Source: Streptomyces rimosus subsp. rimosus
Lineage (GTDB): Bacteria; Actinomycetota; Actinomycetes; Streptomycetales; Streptomycetaceae
Assembly: GCF_000720725.1 (NCBI RefSeq)
Contig: NZ_JOCQ01000011.1
Location: 78,836-142,835 of the forward strand
Length of the DNA: 64,000 bases
Reading direction: 5' to 3'
This document shows, piece after piece, positions 9,962-18,250 of the stretch. Under the pieces are notes generated by a model. The model saw only the letters and a program-made list of their open reading frames with translations. It ran no database searches and had not been told where the DNA came from. The stretch's first letter is position 1. The number at the start of each line of letters is the position of its first letter. The translations under genes and the position numbers were made by a program.

Positions 9962-10145
9962 GGGCTCTCCCGGGTCGTGGGGAATCGGCAGTGCGGAGGA
10001 ATCCGTGCGACGGATCAGTGGAATGAGTGGAACGGAGAAGGAGCAGCCCGGTCAAGAAAACACCGGCGATTTCGTGGGAGCGGGAATCAAGCCTTCGGTG
10101 ACCACGAGCATCCCGGTGACGGACGCGTGGCGCGTGTGCTGTGGT

Positions 10146-10187
10146 GGCGGCCCCCGGCCGGAGGGTGGGATGGCGCCGGGGGCCGCC
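10146..10187. terminator. 13-bp perfect hairpin in the 9962-10270 gap
   Basis: Stem GGCGGCCCCCGGC (10146-10158) pairs with GCCGGGGGCCGCC (10175-10187) around a 16-nt loop. It lies about 84 bp downstream of the small minus-strand gene ending at 10271 and is the best terminator candidate for it. Nothing else was recognised in this ~310-bp gap. Confidence 0.6.
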
Positions 10188-10270
10188 GGTTCAGGGGCGG
10201 TCAGCGGTCACCGCGAGAGCCGGCGCGGCGCGCGGCCAGGTGCGCTTGAGGCGCCGGGTGGACGCTGTGT

Positions 10271-10573
10271 TCACGGCGTACATGCATGCTCCTTCATGGA
10301 CGTGCACGGTCCGGCGTGGTGTGGGCAGCAGCTGTGGATCGGACAGCGGCACCGGTACGGGGTGGCGTCCGTCGACGTGGGCGATTGACGATGCGGGGCC
10401 ACACGGTGACGGCAGCCGGGAGGCACGGGCGCCCCGTGGCCGGGTGGCGCGTTGACGGCCGAGGTCTGCAGTGCGGGCCCGGTGTCGATTTCAGGGGCGA
10501 ACAGCACGGGCACCAACCCGGCTGCCGCCGCCATCACACCGATGGCCAGCAGCAGACAAACGGTTCGGAGCAT
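10271..10573 (-). CDS. Small hypothetical protein with N-terminal membrane/signal segment
   Basis: 100 residues starting MLRTVCLLLAIGVMAAAAGL, a clear hydrophobic N-terminal helix. A Pro/His/Cys-rich tail follows (several cysteines in its last third). A strong ribosome site (AGGGGGA) sits six bases before the ATG at 10573, the main reason to call it. No family recognised, and the tail could be non-coding read-through. Confidence 0.4.
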   Translation of the reverse strand: MLRTVCLLLAIGVMAAAAGLVPVLFAPEIDTGPALQTSAVNAPPGHGAPVPPGCRHRVAPHRQSPTSTDATPYRCRCPIHSCCPHHAGPCTSMKEHACTP

Positions 10574-11248
10574 GGCATCCCCCTACCGCGTGCCGGGCAC
10601 GTAGCCCTGCACACACGCCGGTCGCATCAATTCCCAAGCGGTCGAAGCGGCCATTGCCGCCGAGCAATCCCGTCCTGGTAGGACACAGGAAAGGCCCGGA
10701 GCCTTCGAGTCGCCTCTTGAGCCCGATCGGGCTCGTTCCGGTTGGCCGCGGGGTGTTTTCGCCTGCCGGTTGGCAACCGTAACGAGAATTTCTAAGACCG
10801 GTTCTCATTTTTCCGGCTCCGGAAGAATCTCGTGGTCGGGCCGACGGATTCTCGTGGTCCGGGCGGGGCAACCGAAGCCATTCCCACCGGTCCGGTCTAC
10901 TGCGTACGTACGGGGGGGTGCGGGGCGGACGCGCAGGCGCTCGCACCTCCGCCTGTCGTACGCGGCCGGACCGGGCCATCAGCGGGCCATCAGCGGGCCA
11001 TCCATGGGCGGGAGTTGCATCACTCCCCGCCTCTCGGGCTCTGGATCAACTCCCCTCAGGGGGCGCACAACAGCGCCCCCGGCGCACTCTCTGCCAACTA
11101 CCTGATGTTTGCGCCCCCTGAACGCAAAGGCGCCCCCTTTCGCGCCGTACCGGCGGCGCACTTCCACCTGTTTCGCTTATTGCTGCACACGGCCCTCTTG
11201 TTCACCAACGGCCGTTCGCCTCACTCCTGTTCACCTTCCGGAGGAAAT
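10574..11248. promoter_or_regulatory. Repeat-rich leader upstream of the encapsulin/2-MIB operon
   Basis: 675 bp without a supportable gene. It contains three 11-bp tandem repeats with core CGGGCCATCAG (10972-11004, the last degenerate). A perfect inverted repeat GGGGGCGC/GCGCCCCC lies at 11059-11080. Further direct copies of GCGCCCCC occur at 11111-11118 and 11130-11137, and TTTGCG/CGCAAA is an inverted pair at 11108-11128. These look like operator sites for the operon starting at 11249. Confidence 0.55.
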
Positions 11249-12703
11249 GTGCCCGTACCGGACCGTGTCCCCGACCGCGTCCCCGGTTCCGCCGTGACAG
11301 ACACCGCTCCCGGCCCGCCCGCGGGTGGCGCGCCCACCAGCCTGAGCACGCAGGCCGCGCGCCAGCTGGCGACCACCACCAAGACCGAACCCCAGATGCA
11401 GGCCATCACCTCCCGATGGCTGCTGAAGGCGCTGCCGTGGGTGGACGTCAAGGGCGGCACCTACCGGGTGAACCGGCGCCTGCAACTCCGTGTCGGGCGG
11501 GGGCGCGTGCAGTTCGAGCACAACGGCGCGGACGACATCAAGGTGATCCCGCAGACGCTCACCGAGCTGCCCGTCCTGCGCGGTTACCCCGACATCGAGG
11601 TCCTGAAGGAGCTCGCCGGACGTTTCCGGGTCCGGGACGTCCGGGCCGGTCAGGTTCTCTTCCAGGCGGGGCAGCCCGTCACCGAGACGTATCTCGTCGT
11701 GCACGGCCGCTTTGTCCGCTATGCGGCCGGCAAGTACGGCGAAGAAGAGGTCGTCGGTGTCGTCACGGACGGCGACCAGCTGGGGGACGAGGCGACCGGC
11801 CGGCCCGACCCGCTGTGGCCGACATCGGTCCGGGCCGAGACCGCGGGCGTCCTGCTGGTGCTGCCCCGGGACGTGATCACGGAGTTCACCGACCGCGTAC
11901 CCTCCCTGGCCGTGCACTTCACCGCGTACGCGGAGCGGCAGCGGGGCCCGATGAACCGCCGGGGCGAGGCGGACGTACCGGTGCGGGCGGGACACGTCGG
12001 CGAACCGGCGCTGCCCGGCGGCTACGTCGACTACGACCTCACCCCGCGCGAGTACGAACTCTCCCTGACGCAGAGCGTGCTGCGCGTGCATTCCCGGGTC
12101 GCCGATCTCTACAACGAGCCCATGGACCAGACGCAGCAACAACTCCGGCTCACCGTGGAGGAGATCCGTGAGCGCCAGGAGTGGGAGCTGGTGAACAACC
12201 GGGAGTTCGGGCTGCTGCACAACACCGACTACGGGCAGCGGATCAGTACCTGTACCGGCCCGCCCACCCCCGACGACATGGACGAGCTGCTGTCCATGCG
12301 CCGCAAGACGCGGCTGTTCCTGGCCCACCCGAAGGCGATCGCCGCCTTCTTCCGGCAGTGCAACAAGCGCGGACTGGTCCCGGGGTCGGCGGACGTCGAC
12401 GGGCACCAGGTCCCCGCCTGGCGCGGTGTGCCGATCTTCCCGTGCGGCAAGATCCCCGTCAGCGAGACGCACACCAGCAGCATCATCGCGCTGCGCACCG
12501 GAGAGGCCGACCAGGGTGTCGTCGGCCTGTACCGGACCGGCCTCCCCGAGGAGCACCAGCCCGGCCTGAACGTCCGGTTCATGGGCATCGACCGGGCCGC
12601 CGTCATCAACTACCTCGTCACCGCCTACTACTCGCTGGCCATCCTCGTGCCGGACGCGGCCGGCGTCCTGGAGAACGTCCAGCTCGGCCGCACCGTCGAC
12701 TGA
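11249..12703 (+). CDS. Family 2B encapsulin shell protein with cNMP-binding-like domain (EshA-type)
   Basis: 484 residues from GTG 11249, directly after GGAGG. The HK97-like shell core is interrupted by a cyclic-nucleotide-binding-like domain, roughly residues 120-220, including YLVVHGRFVRYAAG and GDQLGDEATGR. The C-terminal half (LLHNTDYGQRISTCTGPPTP, then SETHTSSIIALRTG) matches EshA-type family 2B encapsulins. Members assemble into protein nanocompartments that house terpene cyclases. The 17-bp gap to the 2-methylisoborneol synthase gene supports an operon and a cargo relationship. Ligand binding is not shown by sequence alone. Older annotations call these Crp/Fnr-like regulators, but no DNA-binding helix-turn-helix is visible. 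Confidence 0.85.
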   Translation: MPVPDRVPDRVPGSAVTDTAPGPPAGGAPTSLSTQAARQLATTTKTEPQMQAITSRWLLKALPWVDVKGGTYRVNRRLQLRVGRGRVQFEHNGADDIKVIPQTLTELPVLRGYPDIEVLKELAGRFRVRDVRAGQVLFQAGQPVTETYLVVHGRFVRYAAGKYGEEEVVGVVTDGDQLGDEATGRPDPLWPTSVRAETAGVLLVLPRDVITEFTDRVPSLAVHFTAYAERQRGPMNRRGEADVPVRAGHVGEPALPGGYVDYDLTPREYELSLTQSVLRVHSRVADLYNEPMDQTQQQLRLTVEEIRERQEWELVNNREFGLLHNTDYGQRISTCTGPPTPDDMDELLSMRRKTRLFLAHPKAIAAFFRQCNKRGLVPGSADVDGHQVPAWRGVPIFPCGKIPVSETHTSSIIALRTGEADQGVVGLYRTGLPEEHQPGLNVRFMGIDRAAVINYLVTAYYSLAILVPDAAGVLENVQLGRTVD

Positions 12704-12720
12704 CCAGTGGAGTTCGGATC

Positions 12721-13782
12721 ATGACCACACCCACGACCAACACCGCCACCCCGTTCCGGCTGCCCGGCCCGCCGAGCCTCGCCGGTACCCGGCCGACCCG
12801 GCGCGGCGGCGCCGTACCGGGGCTGAGGTACCGGCCCGCCGCCCCGGCCGACCCGGAGAAAGCCGCGGAAATCGACCACAGGCTGGAGGACTGGGCCCGG
12901 CAGCTGGACCTGTTTCCCGCGCAGTGGTCCGGCGACTTCAGCGATTTCCGGTTCGGCCGGGCCGTCGTCCTGCAGCACCCCGCCGCGGCCGACCTCGAAC
13001 GCCTCACCGCCGCCGGCAAACTCCTGCTGGCCGAGAACATCGTCGACACCTGCTACTGCGAGGAGGACGAGGGCAAAGGCGGCGCGCGCCGTGGCCTGGG
13101 CGGTCGCCTGATCATCGCGCAGTCGGCCCTCGACCCGTTCCACGGCACTCCCGGTACGGAGGAGGAGTGGCGCCAGGGTGTGCAGGCCGACGGGCCCCTG
13201 CGCTCGTACTACTGGGCCCTGAAGGACTACGCGGCCCTCGCCACCCCCAGCCAGGCCGGCCGGTTCGTCCACGACATGGCCCGGCTGCACCTCGGCTACC
13301 TTGCCGAGGCGTCCTGGGCGGAGGCGCGGCACATGCCGCGCGTCTGGGAGTACCTGGTGATGCGGCAGTTCAACAACTTCCGCCCCTGCCTGTCGATCGT
13401 CGACGCCGTGGACGGCTACGAACTGCCCGAGGCCGTGTACGCCCGCCCGGAGATCCAGCGGATCACGGCCCTGGCCTGCAACGCCACGACCATCGTCAAC
13501 GACCTGTACTCCTTCACCAAGGAGCTGGCGAGCGACCCGGACCACCTGAATCTGCCCCAGGTGGTCGCCGCCAACGACCAGTGCGGTCTGAAGGCCGCGT
13601 ACCTGAAGAGCGTCGACATCCACAACCAGATCATGGAGGCGTACGAGACGGAGGCGGCCGAGCTGGCCGGGACCTCCCCGCTCGTCGAGCGGTACACCCG
13701 GAGCCTGTCCGACTGGGTGGCCGGCAACCACGAGTGGCACGCCACCAACTCCGACCGCTACCACCTGCCCAACTACTGGTAG
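12721..13782 (+). CDS. 2-methylisoborneol synthase (class I terpene cyclase)
   Basis: 353 residues from ATG 12721 (GGAG eight bases upstream). It cyclises 2-methylgeranyl diphosphate to the earthy odorant 2-methylisoborneol. The NSE metal motif NDLYSFTKE is intact at ~260-268. The aspartate-rich motif reads DTCYCEED at ~109-116, where characterised enzymes have DDCYCED, so the second Asp is Thr. The disordered proline-rich N-terminus (LPGPPSL region) is only ~45 residues, shorter than the ~110 usual in the family; it probably carries the encapsulin-targeting motif. The C-terminal HLPNYW is typical. It is the second gene of the encapsulin operon, and the methyltransferase supplying its substrate follows. 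Confidence 0.88.
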   Translation: MTTPTTNTATPFRLPGPPSLAGTRPTRRGGAVPGLRYRPAAPADPEKAAEIDHRLEDWARQLDLFPAQWSGDFSDFRFGRAVVLQHPAAADLERLTAAGKLLLAENIVDTCYCEEDEGKGGARRGLGGRLIIAQSALDPFHGTPGTEEEWRQGVQADGPLRSYYWALKDYAALATPSQAGRFVHDMARLHLGYLAEASWAEARHMPRVWEYLVMRQFNNFRPCLSIVDAVDGYELPEAVYARPEIQRITALACNATTIVNDLYSFTKELASDPDHLNLPQVVAANDQCGLKAAYLKSVDIHNQIMEAYETEAAELAGTSPLVERYTRSLSDWVAGNHEWHATNSDRYHLPNYW

Positions 13783-13818
13783 GCCGATCCGGATCCTGCA
13801 CCACGGCAAGGAGTCACG

Positions 13819-14691
13819 TTGACCACTGCGCACGCCCCCACCGCACGCCCCATGCCGGCCCAGTCCACGTACCAGGCCCGCGTCGCCGAGTACTGGAACA
13901 CCGAGGAGAACCCGGTCAATCTGGAACTCGGCAAGATCGACGACCTGTACCACCACCACTACGGCATCGGGAACGCCGACCGGTCCGTGCTGGACGAGCC
14001 GGACCCCGTCCGGCGCCGCGAACGCATCACCGGCGAACTGCACCGCCTCGAACACGCCCAGGCCGAACTCCTCGCCTCCCACCTCGGCGCCCTGTCGCCC
14101 GCCGACCGCGTCTTCGACGCCGGGTGCGGACGCGGCGGTGGCAGCGTCGTCGCGCACCTGCGCCACGGCTGCCACGCCGACGGGGCCACCATCTCCGCCA
14201 AGCAGGCCGACTTCGCCAACGAACAGGCCCGTAAACGCGGCATCGACGACAAGGTGCGCTACCACCACCGCAACATGCTCGACACCGGTTTCGCCACCGG
14301 CGCGTACGCGGCGTCCTGGAACAACGAGTCGACCATGTACGTCGAGCTGGACCTGCTGTTCGCCGAGCACGCACGGCTGCTGCGGCGCGGCGGGCGCTAC
14401 GTGGTGATCACCGGCTGCTACAACGACTCCTACGGGCGCGCCTCACGCGAGGTCTCCCTCATCAACGCCCACTACATCTGCGACATCCACCCGCGGTCGG
14501 CGTACTTCCGCGCGATGGCCCGCCACCGGCTGGTCCCCGTGCACGTCCAGGACCTCACCGAGGCCGCGCTGCCGTACTGGGAACTGCGCAGCCAGGCCGA
14601 CCACCTGGTCACGGGCATTGAGGAAACCTTTCTGACCGCGTACCGCAACGGCAGCTTCCAGTACCTGCTGATCGCCGCCGACCGGGTCTGA
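13819..14691 (+). CDS. Geranyl diphosphate 2-C-methyltransferase
   Basis: 290 residues. SAM-dependent methylation of geranyl diphosphate at C-2, giving the substrate of the adjacent cyclase. SAM motif I is VFDAGCGRG (~98-106). The N-terminal AEYWNTEENPVNLELGKIDD and YHHHYGIG are characteristic of this subfamily. The start is TTG 13819, preceded by AAGGAG five to six bases upstream; no better start exists in frame. It is the last gene of the encapsulin-MIBS-GPPMT operon, 36 bp after the synthase. Confidence 0.9.
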   Translation: MTTAHAPTARPMPAQSTYQARVAEYWNTEENPVNLELGKIDDLYHHHYGIGNADRSVLDEPDPVRRRERITGELHRLEHAQAELLASHLGALSPADRVFDAGCGRGGGSVVAHLRHGCHADGATISAKQADFANEQARKRGIDDKVRYHHRNMLDTGFATGAYAASWNNESTMYVELDLLFAEHARLLRRGGRYVVITGCYNDSYGRASREVSLINAHYICDIHPRSAYFRAMARHRLVPVHVQDLTEAALPYWELRSQADHLVTGIEETFLTAYRNGSFQYLLIAADRV

Positions 14692-14704
14692 GAAACGTTT
14701 CGGG

Positions 14705-14740
14705 GCCCCGCCGGGCCGGCCGCGTGCCGGCTGGCGGGGC
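14705..14740. terminator. Bidirectional terminator hairpin after the 2-MIB operon
   Basis: Perfect 8-bp stem GCCCCGCC (14705-14712) with GGCGGGGC (14733-14740), followed by TTCT. It lies between the convergent methyltransferase and exonuclease genes. A palindrome GAAACGTTTC immediately precedes it. Confidence 0.65.
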
Positions 14741-14784
14741 TTCTGCGGCCGGTGGGCGTGCCGGGCACGGCCGTCCCCGGACCT

Positions 14785-15483
14785 TCACAGGAACCCTGCG
14801 GGCAGCCAATGGCCCATGGCGTGCAGATGCTTGAGGGCCGCGGCGAAGGAATAGCAGTCGAACAGGGCCGAGTGTGCCCTGCCCGCCGCGGGCCTGGGAA
14901 GGTTCAGTACCTCCCACAGGCGCCCCACGTCGGCAGGCGCCGTTTCCGGGGCGATGGAGTTCAGCCAGGGCCGGATGTTGAGGAACTTGGCGGAGAGGAA
15001 GCCGTTCTTCACCTCGTCGCCCCGGGCCCGCGCCCACCCGACGTTTTCTCCGAGGACGACCATGTCGTTGCCGTAGGAGAGGACCGGCAGCCCCCGGCAG
15101 AACCCCAGGAAGTCGCCGAGCGCCTCCGCCGGGGCGAGGGCTCCTTGGTCCACGTCCTGCTGGGTGATTCCGGTCAGCTCGGTGAAGTAGCGCGACAATC
15201 GGGGATTGGCCAGGGGGCGGACCAGGGCTTCGTACTCCTCGACGACGGAGCAGTCGTCGTCCAGGCGCAGAGCTCCGATCTGCACGATCTCCCGGAGCTG
15301 CCCCGGTGCCGACCAGTCCTGTTCCAGGGATCCCGGCCACGATGTGAATTCCAGGTCGAACACGATGAATTCCGACGGACCGGTCTCTCCGCTCCCTGGA
15401 GAGTGGGTTCCGGACGCGCCGGCTGTCCCGCCGCTCGCCCGCCACCACGGCGGGAGCGGGCCGCCCGCGGGGCGGTTACTCAC
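14785..15483 (-). CDS. DEDDh-type 3'-5' exonuclease domain protein
   Basis: 232 residues from GTG 15483. All DEDDh catalytic elements are visible: FDLEF (Asp-x-Glu), YFTELTGITQQDV, SYGNDM (Asp) and HSALFDCYSF (His and final Asp), with EIVQIGAL between. The fold is that of RNase T, ERI-1 and DNA polymerase III epsilon. Substrate (RNA or DNA) unknown. The GTG overlaps the upstream kinase-like gene's stop by 8 bp, so translational coupling is likely. The ~38 residues before the domain are low-complexity, and an alternative GTG at 15363 would start at the first catalytic strand. Confidence 0.75.
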   Translation of the reverse strand: MSNRPAGGPLPPWWRASGGTAGASGTHSPGSGETGPSEFIVFDLEFTSWPGSLEQDWSAPGQLREIVQIGALRLDDDCSVVEEYEALVRPLANPRLSRYFTELTGITQQDVDQGALAPAEALGDFLGFCRGLPVLSYGNDMVVLGENVGWARARGDEVKNGFLSAKFLNIRPWLNSIAPETAPADVGRLWEVLNLPRPAAGRAHSALFDCYSFAAALKHLHAMGHWLPAGFL

Positions 15484-15970
15484 CGGCCGGCTCCGATGCC
15501 GCGAGCTGGGCCCAGACCGTCTTGCCCAGGGCGTCCGGAGGGGTCCAGCCCCAGGACTCGCTGATCCGGTCGACGATCCACAGGCCCCGGCCGCTGCCCG
15601 CGAACGGGTCCGGGGGCGCGAGGGCAGGAGTCCTGCTGCCGGAGTCGGAGACGGCACACAGGATGCCGGAGTCGTCGTGCGCCAGTGCCAGCCAGGCCGC
15701 GCACAGCACGTCCGACCCGGGCCCTTCCGCCGCGGTGGGCACCGGGGCGGCGTGGCGCAGGGCGTTGCTGACGAGTTCGGAGACCACCAGGGTCGCGTCC
15801 GTGACGACCGACGCGTGGATGCCCCACCCTTCGAGAGTGGTGGCGGTGAAGCGGCGGGCTTCCGCGATGGTGCGGTAGGCGCCGCTGAGCGCGCACGCGG
15901 CGAAGTGCCGGTCCTGGCCCGGCTCCGCGTGGAAGACGTCGTGCACGGTCGGTGCCGGATGTGTCGTCAT
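15476..15970 (-). CDS. RsbW/SpoIIAB-like ATP-binding protein
   Basis: 164 residues. GHKL histidine-kinase-like ATPase fold of the anti-sigma-factor type common in Streptomyces. The N-box is LVVSELVSNALRHA and the G-box GRGLWIVDRISESWG; there is no sensor or dimerisation domain. ATG 15970 is chosen because GGAG lies seven bases before it; 15985 is an alternative. In WhiJ-type loci such a gene (AbaA OrfA-like) typically sits beside a DUF397 and an XRE gene, as here. Its partner is unknown. Confidence 0.85.
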   Translation of the reverse strand: MTTHPAPTVHDVFHAEPGQDRHFAACALSGAYRTIAEARRFTATTLEGWGIHASVVTDATLVVSELVSNALRHAAPVPTAAEGPGSDVLCAAWLALAHDDSGILCAVSDSGSRTPALAPPDPFAGSGRGLWIVDRISESWGWTPPDALGKTVWAQLAASEPAGE

Positions 15971-16036
15971 CACGATCTCCGCCATGGGGCATGTCGGGGG
16001 CTGGGCCGCGCTGTCGGGGGAGGGTTAATATCGCGG

Positions 16037-16079
16037 TCGGCCGTCTTCCGCTGCAAGTACATCTGCAATTGCATCGGTA
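16037..16079. promoter_or_regulatory. Candidate operator in WhiJ-type divergent promoter region
   Basis: Between the minus-strand kinase-like gene and plus-strand DUF397. It carries the perfect palindrome TGCAATTGCA (16064-16073) with a second CTGCAA copy at 16051-16056, in an unusually AT-rich stretch. It is a plausible site for the XRE regulator encoded next door. Confidence 0.4.
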
Positions 16080-16165
16080 AGAACGTCCGCGCGGCGCCTG
16101 TTTCACGCCATGTGCGCACGGATCCGTACCGGTCGCAGGCACACCTCGGGCAAGGGGAGAACCAA

Positions 16166-16408
16166 GTGGAGTCATGGCCCAACGGCATATGCGCCAGCGC
16201 CATCAACGGCGCGGTGTGGCGCAAGAGCCGCCGCAGCAATCCCAACGGCAACTGCGTTGAGCTGGCCGTTCTCGCCGACGGAGGAGTGGCGGTGCGCAAC
16301 TCCCGGGATACCGGGGGGCCGGCACTGGTCTATACCCGTGCTGAGATCGCGGCCTTCGTCCAAGGGGCCAAGGACGGGGACTTCGACGACCTGGCCGGGC
16401 TCGGCTGA
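16166..16408 (+). CDS. DUF397 small protein (WhiJ-locus partner)
   Basis: 80 residues from GTG 16166, with GGGGAG six bases upstream. The DUF397 core is clear: VWRKSRRSNPNGNCVELAVL, then VAVRNSRDTGGPALVYT and AAFVQGAKDGDFDDL. Family members are small partners of XRE/DUF5753 regulators in streptomycete development loci. The XRE gene follows 90 bp downstream. Confidence 0.88.
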   Translation: MESWPNGICASAINGAVWRKSRRSNPNGNCVELAVLADGGVAVRNSRDTGGPALVYTRAEIAAFVQGAKDGDFDDLAGLG

Positions 16409-16498
16409 CGCATATGTCGGCCGGATAGTTACCACGGCTGTACGAACCGTGCACGCGATGGAACACTGGGCGTTCGCCCTACCGACAGGGGAACCAGC

Positions 16499-17407
16499 AT
16501 GATCGCCGCGCAGTCCGGGCGCACCCCGCCGCCGCGCCCCCACATCGAACATCCCCGGGGCGGCCCGACGGTGCTGCGGATCATCCTGGGCACGCAGCTG
16601 CGCCGGCTGCGGGAGGCGGCGGGCATCACCCGCGAGGCGGCCGGGGACGCCATCCGCGGCTCGCACGCCAAGATCAGCCGCCTGGAACTGGGCCGCGTCG
16701 GCTGCAAGGAACGCGATGTGGCCGATCTGCTGACGCTGTACCAGGTCACGGACGAGACCGAGCGCGCCGAATTCCTGACGCTGGCCCGCGGGACCAGCAC
16801 ACCCGGATGGTGGCACCAGTACAGCGACGTCCTGCCCGGCTGGTTCGAGACGCTCATCGGCCTGGAGGAGGCCGCCTCCGTCATCCGTACCTACGAAGTG
16901 CAGTTCATCCCGGGACTGCTGCAGACGGCGGAGTACGCCCGCGCGGTGTGCCGACTCGGAAGCCTCTCCGAGCGGGAGGTCGCCCGCCGGGTGGAACTGC
17001 GGCTGCGACGGCAGGCGCTGCTCACCGCGCCCGGCGCGCCGCGGCTGTGGGCGGTGATCGACGAGGCGTCCCTGCGGCGCCCGCTCGGCGGCCCCGGCGT
17101 GATGGCGGCGCAGGTGCGGCACCTGCTGGAGCTGACGCGCCTACCCCACGTCACCGTGCAGATCGCCCCGTTCCACCTCGGCGGACACGCGGCGGCGGGC
17201 GGCCCGATCACGATCCTGCGCTTCCAGGAGCCGGATCTGCCCGACATCGTCTACCTGGAGCAGCTGACCAGCGCGCTCTACCTGGACAAGCGCGACGACG
17301 TGGACCACTACCTCGCCGTGATGGACCGGCTCAGCGCCCAGGCCGAATCGCCCCGGGCGAGCCAGGCCATCCTGGAGCAGCTGATCGAGGACGCGGAACG
17401 GGACTGA
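16499..17407 (+). CDS. XRE-family regulator with DUF5753 domain (WhiJ-like)
   Basis: 302 residues. The N-terminal helix-turn-helix (~residues 27-80) includes LRRLREAAGITREAAGDAI and GSHAKISRLELGR. The rest is DUF5753: VIRTYEVQFIPGLLQTAEYA, a WAVIDEASLRR region, VTVQIAPF and DIVYLEQLTSALYLD. Ribosome site GGGGAA seven bases before the ATG. With DUF397 and the RsbW-like gene it forms the usual WhiJ-type set, which acts in developmental and antibiotic control. The genomic target is probably its own divergent promoter region (inference). Confidence 0.9.
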   Translation: MIAAQSGRTPPPRPHIEHPRGGPTVLRIILGTQLRRLREAAGITREAAGDAIRGSHAKISRLELGRVGCKERDVADLLTLYQVTDETERAEFLTLARGTSTPGWWHQYSDVLPGWFETLIGLEEAASVIRTYEVQFIPGLLQTAEYARAVCRLGSLSEREVARRVELRLRRQALLTAPGAPRLWAVIDEASLRRPLGGPGVMAAQVRHLLELTRLPHVTVQIAPFHLGGHAAAGGPITILRFQEPDLPDIVYLEQLTSALYLDKRDDVDHYLAVMDRLSAQAESPRASQAILEQLIEDAERD

Positions 17408-17434
17408 GCGCCGGCCGCCGCGAAGCGGCGCCGC

Positions 17435-18250
17435 CTAACGCTTGCGGGCCACCCCGCCGTACTCGATCCACTCCTGCGTGAGCTGCTTGGGGCCGATGTC
17501 CGCGTCCGGCATCCAGGTCGACACCTCCACCAGGCCCGGTTCGAGGATCTCCAAGCCGTCCAGGAAGGACGCGAGTTCGTCGGCCGTGCGCACCCGGCCC
17601 CACTGGCCGTGGGTGCTGACCCGCATGAACTCGGTGACGAAGTCGCGGGTGGCCCGGTCCTCGCTGACGAGCTGGCACACGACCAGGAAGCTGCCGGGGG
17701 CCAGGCGCTCCGCGACCCGCCTGATCAGGCCGGCCGGGTCGTCCTCGTCCGGGATGCAGTGCAGGACGGACACGAACAGCGCGGCCACCGGCCGGCTGAA
17801 GTCGATCAGCCGCTGCACCTCGGGGTGCCCCAGGATGCCGTCGGTGTCGCGCATGTCGGCCTGGATGACCGCGGTGTTGTGGTTCTCCTCCAGCAGCGCC
17901 CGGCCGTGCGCGAGCACGATGGGGTCGTTGTCGATGTAGACCACCCGTGCGTCCGGGGCGACCCGCTGGGCGACCTCGTGGACGTTGTCCTGGGTGGGCA
18001 GGCCCGAACCGTGGTCGATGAACTGCCGTATGCCGTGCTCCTGCGCCAGCCGGCGGACCACTCGCCGCAGGAACCGGCGGTTGTTGACCGCCAGGGTCCG
18101 GGTGCTCGGCACGACCTTGTCCAGTTCCTCGCACGCCGCGCGGTCCACGGCGTAGTTGTCCTTGCCGCCGAGGTAGTAGTCGTACATCCGCGCCACGCTC
18201 GGGATGCTGACGTCGACGGTGCCGGACAGTGGCCGCGCGTCCTGACTCAT
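17435..18250 (-). CDS. SAM-dependent methyltransferase, DUF574 family
   Basis: 271 residues from ATG 18250 (GGGAGAG nine bases upstream). Diagnostic features are the start IPSVARMYDYYLGGKDNYAVD, then QFIDHGSGLPTQDNVHEVAQ and VVYIDNDPIVLAHGRALL (SAM site), and VLHCIPDEDDP. The family is very abundant in Streptomyces, often beside WhiJ-type regulators. Its substrate is unknown. It converges with the XRE gene. Confidence 0.9.
   Translation of the reverse strand: MSQDARPLSGTVDVSIPSVARMYDYYLGGKDNYAVDRAACEELDKVVPSTRTLAVNNRRFLRRVVRRLAQEHGIRQFIDHGSGLPTQDNVHEVAQRVAPDARVVYIDNDPIVLAHGRALLEENHNTAVIQADMRDTDGILGHPEVQRLIDFSRPVAALFVSVLHCIPDEDDPAGLIRRVAERLAPGSFLVVCQLVSEDRATRDFVTEFMRVSTHGQWGRVRTADELASFLDGLEILEPGLVEVSTWMPDADIGPKQLTQEWIEYGGVARKR

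Noticed and set aside
12721..13782. Geosmin synthase
   Set aside because: Only one terpene-cyclase domain of ~350 residues with 2-MIBS-type motifs, and it is paired with a GPP methyltransferase; geosmin synthases are two-domain proteins of about 700-plus residues.
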